From assembly GCF_002201475.1 (NCBI RefSeq), contig NZ_CP021422.1, positions 992,001 to 1,056,000 of the forward strand: 64,000 nucleotides of DNA. The letters are read 5' to 3'. Origin of the DNA: Acutalibacter muris. Lineage in GTDB: Bacteria > Bacillota > Clostridia > Oscillospirales > Acutalibacteraceae. This document shows, piece after piece, positions 53,352-61,108 of the stretch. The notes under the pieces were generated by a model that was not told where the DNA came from, ran no database searches, and was given only the letters and a program-made list of their open reading frames with translations. Numbering within the stretch: the stretch's first letter is position 1; every line of letters begins with the position of its first letter. The translations under genes and the position numbers were made by a program.

Positions 53352-53438
53352 CTATAAATGAGTAAATACCAAATATTGCACAAAATAAAGACACCCGCTG
53401 CTGAATGATGTATCATTGAAGCACCAACAAACAACATA
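53350..53438 (-). repeat. 89-bp inverted repeat, right copy (with 48944-49032)
   Basis: Reverse complement of the left copy with one mismatch. It begins at the stop codon of the ATPase gene. Confidence 0.85.
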
Positions 53439-53506
53439 CTCAAACAACAAGGGGGTGTCCGTTGCAAACAGTATACATCATTCCAACAGTATTTACAATT
53501 ACTTTA

Positions 53507-53550
53507 AAACTATAAATGAGCAAATATAGAAATTTGCTCATTTATAGTTT
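53507..53550. repeat. Perfect 19-bp palindrome with 6-base loop
   Basis: AAACTATAAATGAGCAAAT (53507-53525), loop ATAGAA, and the exact complement (53532-53550). The AACTATAAATGAG core is the same as the outer end of the 89-bp repeats. It abuts the start of the 152-base direct repeat, so it may mark a recombination junction. Confidence 0.75.
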
Positions 53551-53699
53551 GAAAAAATAAGCTCTGAAATGCAACAAAAAGGATATAAAATGAAAAATGT
53601 GGTTATCAATACACAAAAAGCAAAGTATTTAGCTCTTTTAGTCATGTTACCGTATATGGCTTTAACATTTTGGCTCTACAATAATGTGAATAGTTTTAA
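53548..53699 (+). repeat. 152-bp direct repeat, copy 1 (with 54096-54247)
   Basis: Identical to 54096-54247 except for one base. It is the 5' part of the DUF3267 gene, here fused to an unrelated permease fragment. Confidence 0.85.
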
Positions 53700-54015
53700 A
53701 CAGGAAAACAGTGTTTTGCGTTCCATTGGCCTGACCCAAAAGCAGCTATGCAAAATGAATATCTGCGAGGGTCTATGCTATGCGTTCTTTGCAACATTGG
53801 CAATCCTGATTGTTGGGCTTCCTATCTCTGTTGTTGCAAGCAGAGAAATAAGTATAGCTACCCTACACGGAAAAGTAGTGCCTTATCAATTCCCGGTTTT
53901 GGAAATGGGTCTATTCATTCTGGTATTGTTCGGAATGGAGCTAATCTTGTCTGTATGGACAATCCGCAGACAGAAAAAGCAATCCCTGATTGAACAAATG
54001 CGGGCTATGGAATAA
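53569..54015 (+). pseudogene. Chimeric gene: DUF3267 N-terminus fused to an FtsX-type permease C-terminus
   Basis: 148 residues. Residues 1-43 equal the DUF3267 protein encoded just downstream (first membrane segment included). From about residue 46 the sequence is the C-terminal part of an FtsX-like permease (LRSIGLTQKQLCKMNICEG ... two membrane segments ... WTIRRQKKQSLIEQMRAM). The fusion point is at 53,700, the end of the 152-base repeat. The frame is open across the fusion, so a product could be made, but a function is doubtful. Confidence 0.75.
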
Positions 54016-54041
54016 GCGTATAAAATTTGGAGGACTTATCT

Positions 54042-54665
54042 ATGGATAACGATAAAAGAAAATTAACAGAAAAAGAATTGAACCGTAAAAATGACTTTGA
54101 AAAAATAAGCTCTGAAATGCAACAAAAAGGATATAAAATGAAAAATGTGGTTATCAATACACAAAAAGCAAAGTATTTAGCTCTTTTAGTCATGTTACCG
54201 TTTATGGCTTTAACATTTTGGCTCTACAATAATGTGAATAGTTTTAATTTAGATGGTATTTCCTGGGGATATGCTGTGGCGTTGCCTTTGCTTATTTTAT
54301 GCCTGATTATCGTGCATGAGCTGATACATGGAATTACCTGGGGGATTTTTGCAAAAAATCATTTTCATGCGATTGATTTCGGAATCGTTAGGAGTACTTT
54401 ATCTCCATATTGCACTTGCTTCGAACCGTTGAAAAAGTGGCAATATCTGTTAGGAACTGCTATGCCTACATTGGTTTTAGGAGGTGGAGGTGCAGCGGCT
54501 GCGGTGATGACAAATCAGTTACTGCTGTTTTTTGCGGCAGAATACATGATTTTATCAGGTGGCGGAGATTTTCAACTTATACTGAGAAGTATATTAACTG
54601 ATAAGCGAGAAAGTTTGTATTGCGCCCATCCTTACGAATGTGCTTTTGTAGTTTTTGAGAAATAG
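54042..54665 (+). CDS. DUF3267 family membrane protein (putative zinc metalloprotease)
   Basis: 207 residues from ATG 54042, 8 bases after GGAGG. Membrane segments near 45-65, 75-95 and two in the C-terminal half; the HELIHG motif in IIVHELIHGITWG gives the HExxH zinc site, and GTAMPTLVLGGGG follows. Proteins of this family resemble site-2-type intramembrane proteases but activity is unproven. Part of its 5' end is duplicated upstream. Confidence 0.8.
   Translation: MDNDKRKLTEKELNRKNDFEKISSEMQQKGYKMKNVVINTQKAKYLALLVMLPFMALTFWLYNNVNSFNLDGISWGYAVALPLLILCLIIVHELIHGITWGIFAKNHFHAIDFGIVRSTLSPYCTCFEPLKKWQYLLGTAMPTLVLGGGGAAAAVMTNQLLLFFAAEYMILSGGGDFQLILRSILTDKRESLYCAHPYECAFVVFEK
54096..54247 (+). repeat. 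152-bp direct repeat, copy 2 (with 53548-53699)
   Basis: The original context of the repeat, inside the DUF3267 gene. Confidence 0.85.
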
Positions 54666-55161
54666 GAACGAATACTATAAATCTAAATTTATTAAGGAGC
54701 TGTATAGAGCAACAAATAGAGTTGGGAGGAACATAAAAACGAGAAGCTATCATGCAGAAGTAATTAATTTGAGCTTGAAAGACAAAAAGATGATAAAAAA
54801 ATTTCCTGTTCTCAAATGTCAAAGTCGTTTTTTGGGTCTATGCAAAATATATACAATTTCAATACCTGAAAAAGATATTGAAGATGAAGTAAAAGCATTT
54901 CAAAAAAACATGAGTACAGCTTTGAAGAAAGAATGGTATATTACATTTCATACATCAGAAAATGCAATTGTAGTTTTTAGAGAAAAGATTTTTGTTATGT
55001 CCTGCAAGGGGATTGTTCCGGTATATAAAAAACGTATTGATACCTCTCATGCGAAAGATAAACAAAGGTGGGATGATATGATACAATATGCAAAATCATT
55101 GGGAGTACCAGATGAACAGTGCGATTTTTTACCAGAGGATTTTACAAAGCAAGAATATTGA
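54655..55161 (+). CDS. Hypothetical protein of unknown family
   Basis: 168 residues, basic and without membrane segments; TTG start overlapping the DUF3267 gene by 11 bases, so translation may be coupled. Contains SYHAEVINLSLKDKKMIKKFPVLKCQ and ends in CDFLPEDFTKQEY. The AT-rich codon use is like its neighbours 53.5-55.2 kb and unlike the rest of the window. No family recognised. Confidence 0.55.
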   Translation: MRNRNEYYKSKFIKELYRATNRVGRNIKTRSYHAEVINLSLKDKKMIKKFPVLKCQSRFLGLCKIYTISIPEKDIEDEVKAFQKNMSTALKKEWYITFHTSENAIVVFREKIFVMSCKGIVPVYKKRIDTSHAKDKQRWDDMIQYAKSLGVPDEQCDFLPEDFTKQEY

Positions 55162-55554
55162 CAATTCCCGACGACAGCGACACCTTATATATGGTGTCTG
55201 CAAAAATATTTACAACGGCGAGGCTACCCGGCTAAAACGGCATCCACTCTGCAGGAAGCACGAACTGTCATTCAGGAGGAAATGCCGCTGGTAATTTGCT
55301 GTAACCTCGACCTACCGGACGGTTCCGGCATGGATTTTCTGGACGAGGTACGGGCCGTACAAGGAGATTCCTTTGTGGTGGGGATGTTCCAAATGAAGAA
55401 TCCCCCTGTCCGGTTTCTGCCGTTCTTTATCCTCACCGAGAACAGCGACCTTTTCACGGAATATGAATACCGGCATGAGGGCGTGAACGACTATATCACC
55501 TCCCCGGTAAATATCCCGGAGCTGATCCGGCGGGTTCTGTTCTTTGTGGAATGA
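55162..55554 (+). pseudogene. Degenerate response-regulator receiver domain
   Basis: The last 90 residues (55282-55554) read as the second half of a receiver domain: VICCNLDLPDGSGMDFLDEVR, then FILTENSD and DYITSPVNIPELIRRVL, with Asp and Thr positions still visible but the final Lys changed to Ser. The first half upstream is broken by stops, although ILTIPDDSDTLYM-like sequence can be read there. No DNA-binding domain follows. Confidence 0.55.
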
Positions 55555-55923
55555 AGTGAGCTTACATATTCAAACATCTGCCTCCACAGCGGGGAAAAGA
55601 AAAAAACCGCTGACGGGCAGAGGATTTCGTGCGCTTTCCTGCACAGCTGATTTCTTCGGCGGTTTTGAGTAATCAAGGCCGCCATTTCTTTTTGCTAAAA
55701 AGCAGACCTCCAGATGACCCTCGGCAATCAGCAGGGGCGGTATATAGGAGGATACCGCCATGTCTGCAATATTCATTTGTAATAGCTATGAGATATATCA
55801 ATTAAAAAAAGCATAGGCCCTCCTCCGGGACATTATAGTTATCTATCAGTATTATCAATCCATATAAATCAGCAAAACGGTTGCCTATATTATATCGCGT
55901 TGTTTCTCTTTTTTCAGCAGGTT
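55555..55923. other. Intergenic region with a possible small frame
   Basis: 369 bases with no well-supported gene. A 68-codon minus-strand frame (55776-55570) has no recognisable product. AAAACCGC near 55,604 and GCGGTTTT near 55,661 could form the base of a long stem. Confidence 0.4.
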
Positions 55924-56169
55924 TCATTCTGTTTCCTCCAAATTCCCGGCCATGATGCGGCGCAGCTTATCCAGCACGCTTTCCGCCCCTTCCTCCGCAT
56001 AATGGGGAATCGTATGGTAGACGGTGTTTCCTTCAATTTCAATTAGTTCTTCCCTGCTGAATTCAAACTCAAAGATGCCGTTCTTGAAATGCTCCGCCAC
56101 CCGCTCGGCAATTTCCGGCTTCAAATATTTAGGAAGTTCGTTCATATCTGCAGGTTTACACAATCGCAT
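55924..56169 (-). CDS. Small hypothetical protein of an integrative element
   Basis: 81 residues, acidic and without membrane segments (ELPKYLKPEIAERVAEHFKNGIFEFEFSREELIEIEG). Start ATG 56169 follows GGGAGGGAG and overlaps the end of the RepA_N gene by 14 bases, so the two are translated together. Such small genes are common beside repA in clostridial elements; function unknown. Confidence 0.6.
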   Translation of the reverse strand: MRLCKPADMNELPKYLKPEIAERVAEHFKNGIFEFEFSREELIEIEGNTVYHTIPHYAEEGAESVLDKLRRIMAGNLEETE

Positions 56170-56521
56170 CTCCCTCCTTCCTTGCAGGCAAAATATTCAG
56201 CGTAATGACCGCCGGACGGCCAAGCCCTTGTTTCCAGCGGACAATCAGGCCGCTGCGCTCCAGTTCCTGAAAAGCCCTTGTCACCACCTGGCGGCTACGG
56301 TGCAGTTTTTCCTTTGCTTCTTCCACCGTAAAATAAAGACGGATCCGGCCGTTCGGGTCTATGTAGCCGTTCTCCCTGGAAATGCCTGCCCGGTCAAAGA
56401 GCAGGGCGTACAGAACCTTTGCATCATTGGATAAATCCAATGGTATCAGAAAACGTGGAAAGGGCAGATAGGGCGGTACGCCGCTGTCCTCCTTGTAAGG
56501 TATCAAAAAATGTTTTTGCAT
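56156..56521 (-). CDS. RepA_N-type replication initiator protein
   Basis: 121 residues matching the RepA_N domain: YLPFPRFLIPLDLSNDAKVLYALLFDRAGIS then a winged-helix-like part (LYFTVEEAKEKLHRSRQVVTRAFQELERSGLI). In Firmicutes plasmids this domain initiates replication; in integrative elements it often occurs alone, as here. A non-coding region with short repeats lies upstream. Confidence 0.8.
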   Translation of the reverse strand: MQKHFLIPYKEDSGVPPYLPFPRFLIPLDLSNDAKVLYALLFDRAGISRENGYIDPNGRIRLYFTVEEAKEKLHRSRQVVTRAFQELERSGLIVRWKQGLGRPAVITLNILPARKEGDAIV

Positions 56522-56895
56522 AGCACACTCCCTTCCATCAATCCATCCCCTTAGATTGATTTGATTGATATTGACTATTTTGTTATTAACTTCTTTTCTT
56601 TTATTTCCGTCTAAATATGGGCTGCCAGAAAGGTCTGGAAATCCAGCGTCTGAAAGAGAGGGACAGGGGTGTCTGGAACGTCAGGTTTTCCAGTCTCTGA
56701 AAATCCAGTATTGGCAAATCCCATACAGGCAGGATATGTAATAAACCGATAAACCGGCAGAATAGAAACCGCACCTAAATGGGATTTTCCAATTTAGGTG
56801 AAAATCCTTCTGCGGACGGTTAAAAGCAGGTTTATGAGGGGCGCAGGAGATTTATCCCTCACGCCCATTGACAGCAGCGTAAAACAGCAGTAAAT
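56522..56895. other. Intergenic region upstream of repA with short repeats
   Basis: 374 bases without a gene. It holds the repA promoter region and repeated words (CTGGAAATCCAG at 56,635; TCTGAAA twice; AAATCC several times), plus a perfect hairpin CACCTAAAT/ATTTAGGTG (56772-56800, 11-base loop). It could be an origin or operator region for the adjacent RepA_N protein. Confidence 0.4.
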
Positions 56896-57297
56896 TCAAT
56901 GCTTTTTCGACTCTAATTGTCCGCATGCCAGCCGCCTTTTCCGGTCGCTGTCCGTTTTCTGCCGGCGGTGAACCTTCGTCGCACAGGACTTGCAGTATTT
57001 GGCCCGGTTAGAACCGGGGCGGAACGGCTGCCCGCAGACGGAACAGCGTTTTAACTCATCCCGGAATAAGAGCACCGTTTCCAGGGACTTGTCCAGCGGC
57101 AGGACAGCAGAGCGGAACCATTTGCAGAGAAGCGAATAGGATATACTCTGGACACATACACATTCCTCACCATTATCCAATGCGATACAGTTACCGTTGT
57201 CATAGTTACAGCATTCATGCACCAGTTTCCGCATCCGACGGTACTGTCGATAGTCCATGACCGGAATCTTTTTATGGATAGTAACACCTCCTTCCAT
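56896..57297 (-). CDS. Cysteine-rich VLP-type protein of an integrative element
   Basis: 133 residues. Contains the Cys-rich segment HECCNYDNGNCIALDNGEECVC, the signature WFRSAVLPLDKSLE and a C-terminal zinc-finger-like part (CSVCGQPF ... CKSCATKVHRRQ). This matches the Cys_rich_VLP proteins seen in Tn916/Tn1549-type conjugative elements; function unknown. The true start may be ATG 57258, since the 57297 ATG overlaps a GGAGG ribosome site. Confidence 0.78.
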   Translation of the reverse strand: MEGGVTIHKKIPVMDYRQYRRMRKLVHECCNYDNGNCIALDNGEECVCVQSISYSLLCKWFRSAVLPLDKSLETVLLFRDELKRCSVCGQPFRPGSNRAKYCKSCATKVHRRQKTDSDRKRRLACGQLESKKH

Positions 57298-57582
57298 ACG
57301 AAAAAATATCCCTCTACTATTCAGTACATTTTTAGGGCAAATTGTGGGGGGCAGCTTGAAAAATTCACAAAAAATTCACATTTGAAGCATATGAACACTC
57401 CCTATAGAACAAAATTCCCTCTATATATCCGTTCATTTTCTCCTCAAAAATTGCCGTCTGTGTTTAGTTATTTACAAAAAATCCGCCGCAGGTTTTCCTG
57501 CAACGGATTTTATGGACTTGGCTGGTATTATTCCTGAAAAACGACCTAGAAAAAAGCAGTAGAAAGTGGTAAAATAGAGAGT
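57298..57582. other. Intergenic region upstream of the IS630 transposase
   Basis: No gene seen. A terminator-like hairpin AATCCGccGCAGG-TTTT-CCTGCaaCGGATT lies at about 57,478-57,510. The left end of the insertion sequence should fall in this stretch but no inverted repeat matching the right end was recognised. Confidence 0.45.
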
Positions 57583-58626
57583 ATGGAATACATAGATTTA
57601 CGAAAACTGAAAAGTGGAGAGCTCAAGCAGGTACGCCGTCAGGTCGTACGCCTCAAACAGATGGGAAAAGCCGGGAAAGAAATTGAGGAATTAACCGGAG
57701 TGCGGCAGAGTCGCGCCAGCGAAATATGGACGGCATATAAGCGAGAGGGAGACAAAGCGCTGGAACCGAAGAAACACGGATTCCAGAAGGGGACGCATCT
57801 GCTTCTGACACCGGAGGAGCAGGCGGAAATACGGGAAACGATTGTTACCCGCCGCCCAGAGGAATTCGGCATTCCTGGGAGTCTGTGGACGCTGAAGAAA
57901 GTGTGTGCATACGTCTGGAAAAGGTATCGGAAAAAGATCTCGGACGGCAGTGTGTCGGATTATATGCGGCGCTGGGGCTTGACGTGCCAGCGTCCGGTCA
58001 AGCGTGCCCGGAAACAGAATCCTTCCCGTATCTAAAGGTGGCGGGAGGAAGAATATCCGGCCATCGACCAGCGGGCCAAGGCAGAAAATGCCGTGATTTA
58101 CTGGGGAGACGAGACTGGAATCGACAACTGCTCGAACTGTGAGCGCGGGTTTGCACCCAAAGGACAGCCTCCTGTTCTGTCGGTGGAAACGAAAAGAGAG
58201 AGGCTGAATATGCTTTCCGCCCTGAGCAGGCAGGGGGACGTTCGCTTTATGATGTACGAGGATTCCATGAACCAGCAGCGCCTGATCCAATTTATGGACC
58301 GGTTGATTCGGACCTCCAACCAAAAGGTTTTCCTGATTTTGGACAACTTAAAGGTGCACCACGGGAAGAAAGCCGCAGCCTGGCTGGACAAGCATCGGGA
58401 TAAAATCGAGCTGTTCTTTCTGCCGCCCTATGCTCCCGAGAGCAATCCGGACGAATATCTCAATCACGCGCTGAAACTTTCGGTCCATTCTGGCGACTTA
58501 CCTCGGACCATATACGATATCCGCCATAAAACTACTTCCTTCATGCGAACATTACAACATTCTCCTGATAAGGTCTCCGCTTTCTTTCAACATAATCAGA
58601 TTTCCTATATTCTTGTTCGGGGGTAA
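57583..58626 (+). pseudogene. IS630-family transposase with an in-frame stop codon
   Basis: One continuous frame of 347 codons with TAA at 58033-58035. The N-terminal 150 residues are a helix-turn-helix domain (GKEIEELTGVRQSRASEIW; winged part up to SDYMRRWGLTCQRPVKRA); the C-terminal part has the DDE residues in YWGDETGID, FLILDNLKVHHG and PPYAPESNPDEYLNH. Reading through the stop joins PSRI and RWREEEYPAIDQ, so a single base change inactivated it. The right end lies at about 58,630, inside the 3' end of the next gene. Confidence 0.85.
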
Positions 58627-59098
58627 TATTCAAATTTATATCCGACACCAGCAACGCTTTTGATATAATCGGACACATCCGGCGAGATTTTCAGTTTCTT
58701 CCGCATATTGCTGATATGGTTGTTGACAGCTTTTCGTGAGTAGTAAGAATAATCCTCATTCCACACAAAATCAATAATCATCTCATAGGTGAACACCCGC
58801 TTTGGATTTCGAATCAGCAATGCCAGTATATCAAACTCCTTAGCTGTCAGATTGACAGTCTGATCCTGAACCCGTACAAGCCTTTGCTCCAGGCATACGT
58901 ACAGGTTGCCCTCCTGAAATTCAGTTAATGATGGATTGTTGCTACGAAGGTATGAAGGAAAACGTGGAACACAGTTTCCCTCATATTCCCGGACAAATTC
59001 AGTCAGTTCTTTTTTTCTTCCAGCATTAAGAACCGCAAATAACTTCTCACCAATCTGTCTGCCGGATTCGGATATATCTAATACAACTAATTTCCCAT
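58605..59098 (-). pseudogene. Winged-helix transcriptional regulator without receiver domain, frameshifted at its start
   Basis: ATG at 59098-59096 has a strong AGGAGG site but reaches TAG after three codons. One extra base right after the ATG would open a frame of about 165 codons running to 58605 without stops. It ends in an OmpR-type winged helix (NLTAKEFDILALLIRNPKRVFTYEMIIDFVWNEDY ... SVAGVGYKFEY). The N-terminal part (KLVVLDISESGRQIGEKLFAVLNAG) is not a complete receiver. The last five residues come from the IS630 sequence, so the 3' end was altered by that insertion. Confidence 0.6.
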
Positions 59099-59142
59099 GT
59101 TACCCCCCTCCTGTTCATTCTGAATATTTCGTTGCTTACCCT

Positions 59143-59778
59143 CTAATTTCCTGCGACCTGCAAGTCACCTTTCTTCAATCGAAAGATAACATCTGCCTGC
59201 TTTGCAAGCTCATTGGAGTGCGTAACGATAACCACGCATTTATTCATCTGGTGAGCACATTCTTTCAAAATCTTCGTGATTTCTGCCGCAGTATCTTCAT
59301 CAAGGTTGCCTGTCGGCTCGTCGGCAAGGATGACCTTTGCATCAGAAGCTAATGCACGGGCAATCGCTACACGCTGCTGCTGACCGCCAGAGAGTTTCAA
59401 AACATTTCGTTTGCTTTCTTCTTCGGTCAGTCCGACACGCTCTAAAATAGGCTGTGGCGGCAGTTTAGAAGTGAGAGCTACATTTTCTTTTGGTGTTAGA
59501 TAGTCAATCAGATTATAGCTCTGAAAGATAAAGGCTACATTATTTTTACGATGTGCCGCAAGACCTGTGATTTCAATGTCTTGTCCATCAAAAAGGATTT
59601 GACCCTCAAGGGGACTGTCTAACCCACCAAGCAGGGAGAGCAGGGTTGTCTTTCCGCACCCACTCGGTCCAAGTATGGCGTACATTTTCCCTGCGTCCAA
59701 TTCAGCACTCACGCCTTTTAACACATTTCGCTTGTTATCATAGGAGTAGCGAACTCCTTTTATCTCCATAATATTCAT
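59143..59778 (-). CDS. ABC ATPase (module 2)
   Basis: 211 residues, MacB/LolD class: Walker [10 protein letters not shown], signature [15 protein letters not shown], Walker [13 protein letters not shown]. Very close to the module 1 ATPase (for example [22 protein letters not shown] in both). Last gene of a minus-strand group with two permeases and a kinase. Confidence 0.94.
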   Translation of the reverse strand: MNIMEIKGVRYSYDNKRNVLKGVSAELDAGKMYAILGPSGCGKTTLLSLLGGLDSPLEGQILFDGQDIEITGLAAHRKNNVAFIFQSYNLIDYLTPKENVALTSKLPPQPILERVGLTEEESKRNVLKLSGGQQQRVAIARALASDAKVILADEPTGNLDEDTAAEITKILKECAHQMNKCVVIVTHSNELAKQADVIFRLKKGDLQVAGN

Positions 59779-59792
59779 CGCTTTCTACCTCC

Positions 59793-61094
59793 TTAGCTCA
59801 TCTTTGAAAGAATATCTCTCGGCTTCAAACGGAACACCGTCCACGATGCAAGTACCACCGAGGCGGCAATAATGGCAATACCGATAAGGTATAGAGGCAA
59901 TAAATATGCCGCTGAAATTTCAACATTAAGCGTTGCTGCACCGGTTGTTACTCTGGACACCAGAAATTCACTTGCTTTTCCTGCAATCAGACCGCCAAAG
60001 AAAACAGAAGTTGCAAAGGCGACAATCGCTACAGCCACCGTTTCCACAAAAAATTGTCCGACAATGCCCGTCTTGCTCTTGCCGATAGACAGGTAAACGC
60101 CAATCTCTTTTTTACGCCCTCTAATCCAAAGAGTTAAAAGAAATGTCAGCACAAGAGAGCTTACAACCACGATAATCACGAGGATAGTGTTTACCAAGCT
60201 CTGCAAGGTTTCAAGCGGTGCTTGTACGACCTCATATTCCTCCGTATCAATGCTGAGTTTCAAGGATTTCCCACGAAGCTCTGACAAGTTCTTTACTTTA
60301 TCATAGACATTTTGGAGGCTTACAGGGTCTTCCACATAAATATCAATCTGTGTATAACCATCTATCTTACGACCAAAGTTTTCAAACATTGTCGTGTAGT
60401 CCACATAGCCGCAGTTTGCGGGTATATCCGATACAGAAAAACCTCCGTTCCCAGAAGTACCCTCCGTACCGTCAAAAATACCAATGATTTCAAGCTTCAC
60501 ATTGCTGTCAGAGTCAAGACAGTACATTGTCATTATATCGCCCACAGACAGCTTATTGTAATCCGCAAGCTCTTTTGAAATCATCACAACATACTTATCT
60601 TCGGGAGTGATGTGCCTGCCCTCCACAAGGCTATATTTTCCGCTTTCAAAATCAGAACTTTTTTCAGAGGAAAGAGCTGCCGTATAAGCAGACGACTCTC
60701 CATAAGGAGTGTAGCTCAAATTAAACGCCGCAGGTAAATATTTAAAGTCCACACCTGCTCCCCAAAATCCTCTCGGATTGTCAGAGTTATAATCTACAAC
60801 GCCGTCCACCTTTGAAATGGCATCTAAAATCTCTGGGGTAATGTAATTGCCATTATAGGTATAGGTCATACCGTATCCGTCTTGGCTCGAATCGTATTGG
60901 TTGGTAGGGTCAATCTCCAAAAATAATTTACCGCCGATAGCTGTCTGCACCTCCTCAGTCGCTCCCTCGGAGGCATCACGGATTGCCAGACCTGTCAGAA
61001 GAAAGGTCGAAATAATCGCTAATATCAAAAACAAAATCGATGTCTTTACTTTCTGTCGAAAGCAGTAAAGAAAAGCTCTCTTTACAAAATTCAT
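59793..61094 (-). CDS. FtsX-type ABC permease 1 (module 2)
   Basis: 433 residues from ATG 61094 (MNFVKRAFLYCFRQK, GGAGG-like site upstream); the longer frame to 61202 overlaps the upstream gene and is rejected. Membrane segment about 18-38, extracellular domain about 40-300, three C-terminal membrane segments, and the end RLKPRDILSKMS. Paralogue of the module 1 permease and of the next gene; a heterodimer of the two permeases is likely. Confidence 0.88.
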   Translation of the reverse strand: MNFVKRAFLYCFRQKVKTSILFLILAIISTFLLTGLAIRDASEGATEEVQTAIGGKLFLEIDPTNQYDSSQDGYGMTYTYNGNYITPEILDAISKVDGVVDYNSDNPRGFWGAGVDFKYLPAAFNLSYTPYGESSAYTAALSSEKSSDFESGKYSLVEGRHITPEDKYVVMISKELADYNKLSVGDIMTMYCLDSDSNVKLEIIGIFDGTEGTSGNGGFSVSDIPANCGYVDYTTMFENFGRKIDGYTQIDIYVEDPVSLQNVYDKVKNLSELRGKSLKLSIDTEEYEVVQAPLETLQSLVNTILVIIVVVSSLVLTFLLTLWIRGRKKEIGVYLSIGKSKTGIVGQFFVETVAVAIVAFATSVFFGGLIAGKASEFLVSRVTTGAATLNVEISAAYLLPLYLIGIAIIAASVVLASWTVFRLKPRDILSKMS

Positions 61095-61108
61095 TACGCA
61101 TATCCTCC

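Noticed and set aside
55570..55776. 68-codon minus-strand frame beginning MNIADMAVSSYIPP
   Set aside because: No clear ribosome site or family; kept only as a mention in the intergenic region.
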